From Mansonella perstans (taxonomy: Eukaryota > Nematoda > Chromadorea > Rhabditida > Onchocercidae): a stretch of 64,000 bases of DNA. The DNA is taken from the NCBI GenBank assembly GCA_037074765.1, contig JBAMDO010000013.1:62001-126000 (forward strand). Direction: 5' to 3'. Numbering within the stretch: position 1 is the stretch's first letter; each line of letters begins with the position of its first letter. The notes under the pieces are model-generated. The model was not told the DNA's origin and did not search any database. It saw only the letters and a program-made list of their open reading frames with translations. The translations under genes were made by a program, and so were the position numbers. This document shows, piece by piece, positions 19,256 to 33,320 of the stretch.

Positions 19256-22002
19256 AAATCATTTGATGAATTAAAATTTTTTTAAGGTAATAAAGAGAAA
19301 GAAGACAAGCTTATTCATATAGGTTCCAAAGAATGCTTGATCCTTTGTCGAGTTTTAAATAAAACTGCAAAGGTTTTAAACTTCTTTTCTCTTTCCTTTG
19401 TTTTTTCAATTTTGATATCAAATTCGTTTTATGATTGATGAGGAAGTTTTTATCTTTTCAGGAAAGCTAATTTCACGGATAATTTAATATGAGATAATGA
19501 TTTATTCCTGCCAATCCAAAGAACAGTTTGGTCTTGCTAATATCGTCTGCATCTAGGTAACTCGAGATCGGCAAAGTTCTAATAGTGAATAGAATCTTGG
19601 ATTATCAGAAATAGATGTCTAACACTAAACTAGGTAGTGAAAACTAGTTTTGAAACAAAGATCAAGAAGTTTCCATCACTGAGATTTTTTAGCTTTTTGA
19701 ATACTTAATTCTTTCCATCATTGGAATATTTTTTACTTTTCCAGATCTTTTATAACAGCAGTCATGAAGAAGTAGAAGTTCTGCGAAGAAATTTTAAAAT
19801 TAAGCTTACTGGAACAGCTTGTCGCCAACTTCTACCATTTGAAATGAGAAAGAATTGCTGTTAAAGGAGATGAACATTAATATGCTTTAAATTTAAATTG
19901 GCTGATAGGATGGATCTACAGATAGATCTAGGCAATTTCCAAAACTTACTAATTTCAGTATTTAAAAAAAAATTTATGAGGAAAGCTTATTAAGTTTATA
20001 AGGTCAAATAGATTTCGATTGTTTCAAATCATTTATTAGAAACCTTTGAAACAAAAATCAGCCATTGATTTCTAGATTAATTGAAGTTCTGATAAGGCCG
20101 GCAAAAAGAATGTTTTTTGATCATAAGAAAATTTTCCCCCAATTGTACCACAAACAATTTACTTTCAAAAGATGAAGCAAACTTTCTTTACTATGATTAG
20201 CCCAGCTAAAAGCGCAAATCGCTTGTTTGATATTTGAAATTGAATCTATTCATAGATTAAATTGAAACTAAATCGTTAATTTCAGCATAATTAATTATGT
20301 ATCTGAAACTTGAAACTTTTTCATGTATATTTCAAAAGATATTCAATTAATGAATTTTTTTTCTTCTGCATTGAAAGGTAATTTTAAAGAAGCTTCTATA
20401 GAGTAAAAATTTCACAAAAAATGTTATTAAGATGAACATTGAAGATCGAGATTTGAAGCGCTGTAGCACCAATGAATTGTGTTTTTTTTTTAAGGTTCAA
20501 GAAGAAGCACATCTAGTCAACTAATGATAGCTTTTCTTGTTCTGAAAATTTCATTTTATTGTAAAATAGGGCACATCGCTTAAGTAGGGAAACCAAATTG
20601 CAGTTAGAAGCTTCCACAATTTTAATTGGAGGCAAAAGTTAGAGATAATTACTACAGTTTTGATGAAGATTCAATAAAAGTCACTACACCTTTACTGCAT
20701 GCTGTGGCGGAAATTCAAGCTTTCTCCTTGAAATGGCGGATAAAGAATGACAGTTTTGCAATCAGTAAACATATTTTTATCTTTTAAACTTCTTTTGGTT
20801 ATGAAATTATTTAGCACAGATTAAAAATGAAAATAAAAATTGAATCCACCCTCTCAGTATAAATGATTAATCCCTTAGCTTTTTAATTTAATCACCGAAA
20901 GACTTGAATTCATGAAAAATCACGAATATTCTTCTACATTATAATTTCCAAGTTTCATTTCTATTTTAGGAGTGGATGAATTTTTAAGAAAATAATCTCA
21001 GTACTTAAACAGCGAAAATATAAATATATCTGATCGGTCGATCAAATTCATGCAAATTTATTACTGGCGAAATTATCAGGTTTATAAAAATAGCTTAAAT
21101 TTACAATTGTCAACACAATTTTTTCAAATGAAAAATAAAAGTAAAAAAGAAGTGGCCAAGAAAAACGAGCCAGGAAATATTTTATTTGATGTGCCTTTTA
21201 GAATAATACTAGATAAAGATATGTCAGATGACAAGCATTCCTTTCTCTTTTCCTTTTTTTATTTGAAATAAGAAAAAGCTGCTCAAAAACATAGTAAAAG
21301 TTGGAAATTTGAATGATTTCAGGAATCATTCTTGCTTGTCTTGACTGCCGTGGTTGATTTGTATGTATGGCTTAGTGAAAGCGGTATTTGTATTTTAGGA
21401 TACGAAGTGATGACCAAAATATGTACTTCATACAAGAAGTGCTATTGAACGAAAACTTATTGAAGTCAGTAAATTCAAAGCAAATATTGTAAAGAAAGAA
21501 GAACATAATTTTAGAAGTGAAAAATTCGGATTGAATTGATATTTCAGACCGATATTGAAATAAATAGCCAAGCTGAATGAGACAGCTTAATTACTATTGA
21601 CACAATGTAAAATGAAACATTTCTTCCGGGTCGAGATCATTGACAGCTCATGATGTAAATTTACCGAATGAAATACGCTGAAAAACAGATGAATATTGGT
21701 AATCATGTTGTGTTTATATAGAAAAAGCAATTCTTCTGCATACTTAAACATGTAATCAAATTTCATCGTACTTCTTCATCAAGAGACAGGGGACATTTTA
21801 GGAAAAAAATTCTTTTTCGCACTTCTCATTTCATAATATTTGTCAAAATTTAGTCACAGTGTCATGTAGGGAACTGAAAGAGAATAAATGTGAATAAAAG
21901 AAGATTCCTTCGACATCTTCAAAGTAAATATATATATTTACTTTCTATGTGTATACATATATATATATATATATTTACTTTCTATATGTATACATATATA
22001 TA

Positions 22003-22034
<32 letters not shown>

Positions 22035-23054
22035 CAAAACGACAAAAATTATTTCTCTAAGACAGGAATAAAACAGCATATTCACTTGATAGTTCCACAA
22101 ATGAAAAAAAGGATGATGCTCAGTAGTATAAAGTACTAAAAGTAGTTTAAAGTCACTTTCGATGATGACCATACTTGTATTACTCCCTCATTTAATTATA
22201 TCCGCAAAATTGCTCTCTTCTAATATATATGTTAGGGTCTTTAAGCACACTTGCTATTGCTTAAAGATCCTAGGACTCAAATTGACAGACCAGGTTCATT
22301 GCGTTAGCTTCTCTTCTACATCTTCATCTCACATAAAACAAGCCTCTTAGTCTAGCTATACTTTTTCAAATTCCGAAAAAAAGATCATTTTGTAATTGAT
22401 CGTTGGAAATGATGATCGATGAAATCTCCTGAGACATCTTCTTCTTATCATACCGCTATCTCTTGAACCTCATCCAAATTGTTGAAATATAATAATACAA
22501 CATTTAAATAAAAGAAACATTATCTTTGCTTGAAAGTTGTAAAAAAAGCTTTTTCCTTGCTAAATTAGACCGGAAGTTTTCATATCGAAGAAGTGATAAT
22601 ATTTGGAAATGTCGAAAAAACTAAAAATTTATTCCTGAATGCCGCTAGAATCGGTCGGTACACAAAACCTCAAACTAGTACGAACTGAATATAAGTCAGC
22701 ATTATTCTTTTTCTGGCAAAGTCCAGTTTTTTCCGCTAGCCACTATTTACGAATTTCAAGAGAGAATTAAGAAGTGTTTATTGAATAATGCAGAAAACAA
22801 AACAAGAAAAAAAAAAAAACAATATACCGCATCTTTACAATAATCAGCATTAGTGGAAAATTTGCAATTTTGAAAGAAAAATTTGAAAAAAAAGTGACTT
22901 TATCAGTCAATCGATGATATAATGAATGCTCTGCATGAAATAACTTTGAATGATACAAATAAACATACCGAATAAATACTGAATAAATGCAAACAAGACA
23001 TAAGTTGAGCCGTCAGTTACTGAGGAACTAACGAAAGTAATGCACTTAAAATTA
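19256..23054. other. Long gene-poor interval
   Basis: About 3.8 kb between the 7TM-like remnant and NAA80. Short hydrophobic or Lys-rich open frames occur on both strands but none carries a recognised domain. A TTTATT at 22778-22783 (AATAAA on the minus strand) could be a distal poly(A) signal for NAA80. Confidence 0.5.
21925..22034. repeat. A+T-rich imperfect tandem repeat
   Basis: Units of the form TTTACTTTCTATRTGTATACA separated by TA runs of differing length occur at least twice, followed by a pure TA tract. It lies in gene-poor sequence. Confidence 0.9.
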
Positions 23055-24465
23055 TTAAAGCATTTTAAACATGAAATGACTTTTTTTGCCACCAAATTTT
23101 AATACCTCACTGGATGATATCAATGTTGGAGGAACAGAAGGAGCTGATGACGGTAGTGGTGGTGGTAGTGGTGGTGGTGGCGGTGGTGGTGATGGTGGTG
23201 ACGATGGAGGAAATGTTAAGTTTTTTTCCGATGGAAGGGTAGACATACAGGAAGTTCTAGGCTTCGATGAATTATTTTCAATAATTCGTTCCTGCAAAAC
23301 ATTTGATTTTCACCGGAACGATATACATAATCTCGTAAATTCTGTTAATCATTTAAGCGATTAACCGATAAAAAATTTTCCCCATAAAACAGTGGTTTAT
23401 GTAGCTATAATTATCGAGAGTGGCTTCTTGCCCATACATTGGGTTCAGGCTATATTTTGTATTTTTACGAAATGCAACTACTTCAGTTAATTATTTTGTT
23501 AAGAATGATTTCTGAATGCCAGATCTGACTGCATATTTCAAATTGATACTATCACCTTCAAAATGAAGGTTTTATCTTATGCATTCACGGAAACAGATAA
23601 GTTACTATGTAGCTTATGCAGAAGTCAAAAAAGAAATGAAGCTCTATAAATAATATAAATGAAGCTCATAAGAATTTTTCCTAGAAGATCACTGCAATAT
23701 GAAAATGTAAATCTAGATTTCATAAAACATACATCAGAAACAGATTCATCAAATGCTGATAAGAAACATCTTCCAGAATTGAATCTTTCAAACAATGTCG
23801 TATTAGCACCGGCATTAAGCACTGGTTTACAAGCTGAATAACCACATTTTGCATAAAATGCTTGTTTATTTTCACTAGATAAATAAGCCTGAAAAAAATT
23901 CAAGAATTACAATATGATTTTGTAAAATTTTTCGATAATAGCAAGCATTTTACTACATAAATATTACTGCTACCAAAGGCTTATTTGAAATACAATTCTT
24001 GAGATTTGAAAACGATAAGAAGTATGACTTACTTTCCTGAAACCGAACTTTCTAGCTTCATCTTCCAACTGTGCCATTAGCCAACATCCCAAACCTTTAC
24101 CTCTTAAATCGCTATCGATGATAACAGATTCAATCCAGCAACTTTGTGATTCAGCAAGAAGTGGACATAATCTCGCATGACCTACCAACTTATCCGTTTT
24201 TTTATCGAGCATAATGAATGACATAGGAGGTATTGAATTAAGTGACTTACGTAACGTGTTTTCACGTGCACCCACACTTCGTGGCCATTCCTGTCGTCAC
24301 GCTTAGATTTAATTTTTGGCAATTCTTTTTTTTTGTAAATAAGATGTAGTGTAGAAAATGAAATGAAATTTAAAATAAGCTAACCTGATTCAGTAATTCG
24401 ATACATTCAGAGCATCGATTTTTCCTCATCGTCAATGGTACAAGCATATATTGCTCGGTAAACAT
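23055..24465 (-). CDS. NAA80: NAA80-type actin N-terminal acetyltransferase with poly-proline insert, 243 aa
   Basis: Exons: 24465-24385, 24290-24033, 23888-23733 and 23291-23055, all joined in phase 0. The N-terminus matches the family pattern of a Val-Pro-Leu start, then a Leu-Ile/Leu-Asn pair, then WPRS (here LNQEWPRS). A GNAT fold follows: LVGHARL, the acetyl-CoA loop RGKGLG fitting R-x-x-G-x-G, GFRK, and the strand FYAKCGY. As in human NAA80, an insert rich in proline (a run of seven Pro, then further Pro-Leu blocks; encoded at about 23.12-23.21 kb) sits before a short final strand ending FKML. NAA80 acetylates the processed acidic N-terminus of actin in the cytosol, and its poly-proline binds profilin. 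The acceptor before 24290 lacks a clear pyrimidine tract, so that junction rests on frame and homology. Confidence 0.88.
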
Positions 24466-26528
24466 AATTTTTAAATTTCACGAACAGTTAAGTGAAATGA
24501 CACCTTGTTGTCTTCTCTATATTTACATCCAAGACCTAATAAATTGCTAAAATTAATTTATGGGGTTATAGTTCAAAGGGTATAAAAACCGATGACCCTT
24601 TATGGTATGAAAACAGATAAAATAAAATAGTCCATTTTGCCCAGCATATTTCATGAATTTTGCAGCACTTGGTTAACTGCCGCAAATTGCCAGTCGTCCC
24701 CGATTCAGCTTTTCATCCAAACATTGCGGGAATGTATCGAATGAGGAATACCGGTATTCTCAGATAGATCTTTTTCACGACTATCCTTTAATTCAAAGAG
24801 GCTTTTTGTATTAATTCTCTGAAATATTTCCAGGTGATATTCATATCTAAGTAGTAGTGAAGAAGTAGAGAAATCTCTGATACGATATGATATTATCAAT
24901 ATGTGGAAAAAAATCTCAAAAAATGTTTACTTACTGATAAATAATTCTTTTTCAAGATAACTTTACTTGTTATTTACTTGAAAATTCCTGATTTATTTTT
25001 ATTTTTAGATTATATAAAAAGCGCAAAATATAACAGATAAGATGATAACAGAGAGATTATTTAAACAATTCCAAATAAATTAATGGAGTGTATAGCAAGA
25101 AAGTTCTCTTTCAAATTTCGATCATTTTTCATGAATATATCTCATCATATATTTGTGGAAAAATCAATTCAAAATGAAAAAATTAACATTTCAAATACAA
25201 TTAAGCAAATTTTATGAAATTTACATTGTTACTAAAGACATAAATAAATATATTTCTAGCAATTTTCTGATCATTATGAATTTGGTATCATTTTTAATAT
25301 GAAATATTAATCAAATTTTATATCAAATATAAATGACTTTCGAATTCTTGTCCTACAAAATAATTTGATACCTTTTATGCTACTTCTTTTGGAAGATTCA
25401 AAGAATGTAATCAGATTAAAATTAGCGATAATAAAATGAAATTAATGGAAACGTTACGAAGATACGTGATATGAACGAGCCTAAATTTCAATTAAATGAT
25501 CCTAGAATAATGGAAACAAACAAACACAACTATCACATAAATTAAAAGAGACACAAGCAGTAATGACTAGGAATCATATATTAATAGTAATAATAATATA
25601 TTGACAAAATGAATTTTTGTAAGAGATAAATCAATCACAGCGAATTTCAAGATTTTCGAAATATTTGATTTAAATACGAAATTAAATACTTAATTTCCTT
25701 TCATTCAACGCTATCCTATCAATAAATTGCTGAACGAAGATCACTTCATTACTATTATTTAAGGCAACATTTGACATTATTCAGAAAGACTAAAAGTTAT
25801 CAATTAGCAATCGAAAACAGAAGCTCTACATATTGAAAATTAGTTAAATGGAAAAAAATTGTTCAATCAAAATAAGTTTTTCTTTTTTGACAAGTATGCG
25901 TAATGTTTAACTTCTGAATACCTTCTGACCTTTATATTTTCCAAATTTGAACAAACAAAGAGAAAAAAAATTAAAGTGATTTGGTGTAAAAAGTAGCAGT
26001 AAGCAAGCAAAACATTGTAATAAAATAAAGAGTTCTTGTATTAATCGTTGAGGACTGTCCTCGTTTTGACCGTGGACAATTTGGCTTATAGTTTGATAAA
26101 GAACGATGAAACTCTTCGGCACCACAAAAATTCCTCTTCAATAACGTTGAATCCTGCAAAGTACTTGCAATAAATTCAAAAAAATTTTGCATTGATTAGA
26201 AGGTACTGGGCGGTATGATTCATTGGCTAGCAAAAAGAAATATTAGGAGTAGACTATGGATAAATATTTTTTAAATATTAGGAATGGACTATGGTCGAAT
26301 ATTTCTCAGATTTAGTGTTGCTGCATGTATTTCAAAAGTTTCCATAAAGGTTGGATATTATTAAAGTAAAAATAAGAAACTATTCTCATTGTGTCGAAAT
26401 TTCTCCAAAGAAGAGCAAAGTAATTTAGAAAAGCCGTGCCATTAGCAGTTTTACAAAGTTGAAAAGTTACTATATTTAATAAATTGAAGCGTTATACATA
26501 GCAGGAAGGAAAGAAACTTTTTTCCTTA
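24466..26528. other. Intergenic region, no gene supported
   Basis: About 2 kb of A+T-rich sequence. Minus-strand open frames around 25.9-26.2 kb have no recognisable domain and no matching splice context. NAA80 shows no obvious acceptor upstream of its ATG. Confidence 0.5.
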
Positions 26529-29500
26529 TCAAATATTTTGTCTCTCAACAAACCTACTCTTTCTTAGGCATAGAGAAATGTCGGGTCTATAAATACATGT
26601 TTTAACAGTGGAATCTATGAGAAATTGAAAAATAATCGTTACATTGATGTGTTTGAGCCAATTAATGACACAACTGCAGTACAGTATATTATCCTGAAAT
26701 CTGGTTCGCCATGCTTCACTTATAAGAGCTGTTGCTTCCAGATGTCGAATATTGTTACGCTCAATAATAATTTCTCCGATATTAATGATAGTTGCAAAAG
26801 CACGACCCGAAATGTTCCCAATTTTATTATTACTCATTGTTAAGCATCCAATTGTATAAAGACCAGTAAATGCTCCCGCATTAATAGCATCGATATCATT
26901 TGAAGTAATATGAATCTGTATCACATAAACTGTTACATATTCAGAAATCAAAAATTGTTAAAAAAACTTTAAATATTTAGAAGTCTTGGAAATGCAGATA
27001 TGTGGTCAGGCATGTTTCAGTTTTATTTTACACAATTCCTCAATCTTTTTTTTAAGAACAATAACTGAATTTAAGTATTACATACCTCTCGCACATGCGA
27101 TAGCGCGGTAAATATACCTGCTGAAATAGAGAAATGCGAACGACTGATTTCAAGCCTAGAAAAAAATTTTTTTTTTTTGTATAAAAAGCAGTAAATGCTC
27201 CGTATTAACAACATTAATATCATTTGAAGTAATGTGAATCTGTATTACATAAACTGCTGCACAATAAACTGTTACATATTTAGAAATTAAAATTATTAAA
27301 ATAACTTTTAATTGCTTAAAAGTCTTAAAAATGAAATATGTGTCGGACAGAGAAAAAAACTTCCGAAATTGCCCGATGGATTAAATAAAATTACTCGTTC
27401 CCAATAAGACGCATTTATTGTCTGTTTCAATTACTCCAATACGATATCGTACTTCAATATTCAACAGTTCTAGCAAATTAATTAATTAAATGAATGAATA
27501 AGATTGATGTTTTACAAGTTGCAAAATGAAACTTTCATGCTAATTAATACCTATGCACTCGGGAAACATTTTCGAATGGTCGTGATCCGAACGAAATCAC
27601 ACCGAATAAATTGAAAAAATCAACTTGCATAAGGCCAGAAAAGGCATGCCCTTCAATTTTCAATTTTTGACCTTCTAACGTGAATTCTCTCAGTTTTAAT
27701 TGCCTGCAATACTATAAAGAACCCAAAAATTATGGAAATGAGCTGGTCATGAAAATAATTATTACTAATTTGGTTTTATCTGATTTAATGAAGAATTAAA
27801 TTAATAAACATCACCAGTTTCGATTTCTATGCTAAATAGAAATTGAATGACAGTGATGAGTAATAGTGATTGTAATATATAAACATCATACCACCTGAAC
27901 AAACCCTGTCGTATTCGATTGAAGCTGTTATTGATTAATTGGATTCGCAAACCATGGGTATTGGAAATTTGCGAAAATGCATTCTTCGCAATATCAGTTA
28001 GCGATGGATTGTTAGCTAGGCGAAGTAATCTAGAAAAACGATCAATGACATATGGGACATCTCGATGAATTCATCATTTTCACCAATTATTAGCACAACT
28101 AATAACTTTTTATAATTTAATCATAGAAAATAAAATTAATGCAGTATGCAGCAAGTAAACCAACAGTGAATAATACCGGAATCAAATAATAAAAACTGAA
28201 TTAATTCCGGTCTCAACTGACTACACTTTGTTATGTTCGTGATACTGTATTCTTTTTATTTCAATTATTGCTGTAACTAAGACTGGATGCAAATTTTTTT
28301 CAATTCTTAAGAGGCCTTGTCATGAATTCTAATAATCTAATCTAATCTATTTTACTCTTCTGCTTACAACATATATCTCCTGATTCATTCAGAAAAATAA
28401 AAAATTTCAAACACCTATCGAAATGATTTGTTTAATAATTCCGAATAATTGTGCCTTTTCCTGAACGCGCGATGATATTACAAAATTTGAATACAAATGT
28501 AATCAATGGTTTAATTTTTCGCAAAAAACTTCTCAGATATTTGAATTTCATTGAAACATTATGAAAATTTGGTAAAGTTCAAGAAGTAAATACGAAAGAA
28601 AATTTTACAAGCTATTCAGCTTGTAAAGAAATATTTTTGTTCCATGAGGATAGGCACCAATTCAAAATTTTCTTTTGAACATTCTTGCTTCATGATTTTG
28701 CTAATCGACTTCAGAATTTAATTTTAAAATATTGAATTAATGAATTTGTTTAAAAAAGCATTGGAAGTCTGAAATGTCTGATGAAATCCTTTGTGGGAAG
28801 CAATGAAACATTTTAATAATTAAAGTAAAATAATGAAAAGTCTTACTTTAAACGATTTAAGCCTTTGAATGCAAATTTTTCAATTGCATGTAGCCGGTCG
28901 CAGTTCTCGATTATTAATTCTCTTAGGTCTGTGTACCTCAATCAGTGCATTATTATTTAATCATATCACGCATTACTAATCACTTCCAGCATACAGTAAT
29001 CACTATGGATGATTATCAGAATACTGACAAACAATCTCAGCAAATTTCAATATTTCAATTTCTACCACGTTGAAGAATGTTATAAATTAATAGTTTGAGT
29101 TAGTTCTTCGAATCATATCAATAGCTTTTTGATAAGCTATAACATAACATCTCAAAATAACGGAAGATGTTTTTTTTCGTAGCAGCAAGTGCATTATTGA
29201 AGCAAAAATCAATAGAATTTTCATTAAATCAAATTACTATCATTTTAAACTAATTTCTTTTTCAACTTTTCACTTGCAATAAATTACACCATAGAATTAT
29301 TCATTTTAGCATCTATTAGTTTAACTTTTTTTTCTATGTAAAGGTTCGTTCTATCCGTTGCGGTAAAGAAACCTGAACATTGTACTAACACACGCACACA
29401 CACACTTTGTGAATGTGATAGGCTGATTGAGTTAGTATGATTGAGTTAGTCCTTCAAATCAAACTTTTATTGAATTCATTCGTTGGTACTGAAAGGAAAG

Positions 29501-30492
29501 CAATTTTAGGTGCAAAAATATGCAATTATTTCATTTTTTTCAAAAAATAAATTTAAATACAACATTCTAACATTATCATTTTCATCAAATACTGCTGTGA
29601 TAAGCCTCAACATGTTGTACATTTTTGCTGTTTAAAAAAATACTAGCGAATCATCGGATTTTTTTCCTGTTGATTGCTAAACTTCTGATAGTGTAGAGTA
29701 TTTGATCTGAATAGATCTAGATTAATATCTGTTAGCTTTTTCTTAAAGCATTTTTAATTTCTGTTAAAGAATCTCATTTGAAATACCTCTTAAAAGCACC
29801 CTTTTGAATGACTAGCAAAGATGAATTTTTAATGCGTAAAACATGAACTGTTTTTTGCCATGTGACAGGCACTCGTTCGAAATCAGCTCCTTCGCAATCA
29901 ATCTGAAAGTTTTATTATGTACTTGGAAATTGGACGAACTCAAAATATTAGTTTTTTACATTTTTTACTATAAAATTGGATATTAAAATTTTTTTTATCA
30001 AAAGACAGATTTTTAGTACTTTCACATTAAACTTTTATGTTAAATTAATATCTTCTATGCAGGCATCTAAAGAAATAAAAAGAAAGCGCAAAATAATTTG
30101 AACAAAAATGAATTTAGACATAAAAATTAGTGATGCAATGCACAATTTTGACTTCAGAATTTGAAAACTTTTTTCTCAACAACTTCTAAATTTAAATGTT
30201 AGACTTTCTCGAGATTGAAATCCAATCGTCTAAGTCTGTGAGAACAAATTTTGAATAACAAACTTCTTGTTCTGTTAGATACTTCTAGTCTTATTCTGTC
30301 TCTCTCTCATATTTCTTTCTATTTCATATCTGCATTTATTAATTGATAAAATTTTCAGATTTGAATAGAAGTAACCTTTTCAGGATTTTCACAGAAACAT
30401 TTATTTGGACATGGCAATGATTCAAATGTACTAATTTGAGAAGAACATGAAATGATAAGCAGGAATAATATGATAAGCAGCAGAGCCAACAT
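26529..30492 (-). CDS. Secreted leucine-rich-repeat protein, 355 aa
   Basis: Exons: 30492-30376, 29902-29787, 28936-28847, 28029-27895, 27703-27551, 27155-27086 and 26915-26529; 1068 nt in total and phases agree. The protein begins with a strongly hydrophobic signal peptide (MLALLLIILFLLIISCSS), then an LRR N-cap CPNKCFCENPEKIDCEG. About seven or eight irregular LRRs follow, one per exon boundary in places, such as LRELIIENCDRLHAIEKFAF. It ends with an LRR C-cap (NxLYCSC.INWL plus two later Cys). No transmembrane segment or GPI-type tail is visible after the C-cap, so it is predicted to be secreted. Several internal junctions fall in phase 2, a common LRR-exon pattern. The acceptor before 28936 is weak in pyrimidines; it is chosen because it alone keeps the repeat in frame. 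The ligand is unknown. Confidence 0.88.
27179..27355 (-). pseudogene. Decayed partial copy of the last LRR exon inside an intron
   Basis: Positions 27179-27355 are an imperfect copy of 26854-27005, which covers the 5' end of exon 26915-26529 and the intron before it. The copy keeps the acceptor (ATACAG) and the codons for IHITSND. It has a one-base loss before the GAGCATTTACTG stretch that shifts the frame, plus a short insertion in the intronic half. It lies between exons 27703-27551 and 27155-27086, where splicing to it would be out of phase. Confidence 0.8.
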
Positions 30493-33320
30493 TTTGCTTC
30501 ACATCGTGCGATTTCTTTTCACTTTTGCATATTTCCGTCTGCATACTGCAACCATTTTAGCCATAAAATATGTGAAGCTTAGTGACTTGATCAAGGCACT
30601 AGGCTGTAATAACTGAATTAGATTGGACGAAAAAATGCCGCATCTGAAGGTGTTTCTTTATTAAAACAAATAGATGAGAGTGTCGATCAATCTGCAACGA
30701 ATTCTCTTTTTACTCCATCTTGACATTTGCAATCAGTGCATTTGTCCTGAGACATTTTTCAAGCTATTATAAAATATGGAACAAATCCTGTTGCACTTTT
30801 CAGGCTTTAGGAAAGATTTTTCTAAAATTCTGAAATTTTCAGGATATTTTGTTAATTTTTATTTCCACTATTAATATTTATAAAATCGTTTTTTGATGGA
30901 TCGAATGCCTTTCTTATATGAATTAAAAAAAAATTAAGCTTCTCTCATTCTTCTAAGATAATGTGTATTTAAATTATTTACAACAACGGCAAATTGTCCA
31001 TTTCAATAAAATGAGCACAGTATTATATGGCTATCTTTTAATAAGCCTGTTGCTGAGAACGTACTGCATAAATGGACAATTTGGCTTAGTAATTTTATAT
31101 CGAATACCATTTCCTTTGTAGCTCTGTATTCCAGTATCAAAAAAAAACAAAAAGTTTAGTGAAATAAAGAAAGAAATGACAATGATAAAAGCATGTACCG
31201 CTTTTTTCAACCAATTCAAAATAAAAAAGAATTTCAGAGCCTATAATATATTGGATTGAACTCAATTAAATATATACATCTGCTTTATGGATTCGTATCA
31301 GACAGTTATCAGTCTCTCCCTACCGGAATCATTTTCTTTTCGTACTGCAATTATACCAACAAACAATAAATACTATTATTGATCACATTTCACAATGAAT
31401 TAATTACTGCAATACTGAAAATTTGTATATGTAACCTTTAACTGGACATAATTATTTCAAACATAATGACACATCGAATTTCTCTATCCTGTGAACTATG
31501 AACTAAGAAAAAAAAAAGAAAAACTAATGTTTAACAAGTTAATATAACCTTTGAGAGGTGATTTAAAAATTTCCGAGGTAATTAAAAATCTCTAATTATG
31601 ATGTTGTGCTGAATTTTATGATCAAAATAGAATGAGGATTTTAATTAGATTACAATTGGGTAAATTATGTTTGAAATTTACTCTGGATAACAAAACGACG
31701 CATTTCTGACATTTCTGAAATTTTTATCAAAAAGTAAAACTGGCTATATTCCATCCAATAACAAAACCTAAAAACTTTTTAGTAATATTGATAGGAATTG
31801 ATCTTTTTTAGTTCAGCAAGCATTCTGATGGTAACTACCACAAGACTCTATGAATTGTAACTTCAGCAAAAGCGCCACTCTTTATCCTTCTCTCTCTCCT
31901 CTCTATTTTTCATATTACCTTACATGTTTGATGGAAATATTATGAAGCAAAATAAACTCCAAAGTTGAAATATGTTTGGTTTAAGAAAAGTTCAAATATT
32001 TTCACACTTAAATTCATCGAAGAAATTCTTTTTCACTCGCAAGTAATTTAGTCAACGCGCTATTTGTATGAGTGAATTTATGTTTACCCAAATGAATATA
32101 ATAAAAAATGCAACAATACTTTCGCCTGCTAGCATTTGTTTTAAGAACTGATGGGATGAATGAAAATATTACAAGATTTAAAGTGTTTAAAATTTCACAA
32201 AGTTTAAAGTTGCAGTAAACAGAACTAATTATTAATTAAATAACTAGTTCTGTTATACTTCCGAAACGCCATAATCTCTGGTTCAACGATTTTTTGAATG
32301 TTTCTTCAAGATAAATTATTAGCGAAAGAGTGTATACTAAACCTTCAGATGTCCACTTTTTGACGCTGAAATTTAAATTGGCAAATTTTTGTTTTTAACA
32401 CAACTAATGTGACATCTTAGCTTTTTAATCTAAATGATGGAAATGTGTTTGCTCTTTTGAGGGAAAAGTTGGAGAAAATTTTCACGAAGTGAGTGTAATG
32501 AATCTTGGCCCTTATTTTAACCTACGTCTTCATTTAAGCCCAAGCAAAACGATACTTCATACAATAATTGGAGTGACAATCTTTTGTTTTGCCTTATACA
32601 TTATCTATAACGTATAGCGGTAATACGTATCGGATATGATAGTATAAATGAAATAATTAAGCATTGCAAAAGTATGTGTGAAGAAGTTGCTGAAGAAAAA
32701 AAGAAACAGAGCTTGTAATTTAGTTTGAAAAGAATGGCTGCAATATTTTTTTACAAACAAAATTGATGAAATAAATGAAATGTAGGAGTGCTGTAACAAC
32801 TTTTCTAGTTTATTCTTCCGTAATGGAAAGAAACAGGAGAAAGTGCTAACGTTGCATTACATCGTTAATTACTTGCATTATGCTTCGTTCGCAATATGAT
32901 ATCGACTCGTCATTTCTAATTGAATGGAAATGATAAACAACTGAACTTCAGTTAAAACTGATTTTCATAATACACAAGATGAGAATGATTCTTGGAGAGA
33001 ACTAAAAACAAATTCAAGCTGCATTCTTTTATCGAACATATTACATTGTAGCATTGTCGCAGTTTTAATTTATTAACTAATTCTAACTCTTTAACAATGT
33101 CGATCAATCAAATAATTTATGAGACGAATTAAAATTGAAATGAACAAATTGAAGCAATTTAAACTGAAACAAAAGAATTTGAAAATAGTTAAAGTAAGCA
33201 AGGAACGCCTAAGAAATAATATTACAATTAAAAATTCAAGAAGCAAATATAATATATATATAATATCATCGATATCAGAAAAAGAAAATATGCAAGTCTT
33301 TAATTTCTGCGAATCTGTAA

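Noticed and set aside
25907..26192. Minus-strand frames containing KPNCPRSKR
   Set aside because: The KPNCP similarity to a frame at 31.1 kb comes from a shared 16-bp DNA word; no gene structure on either side.
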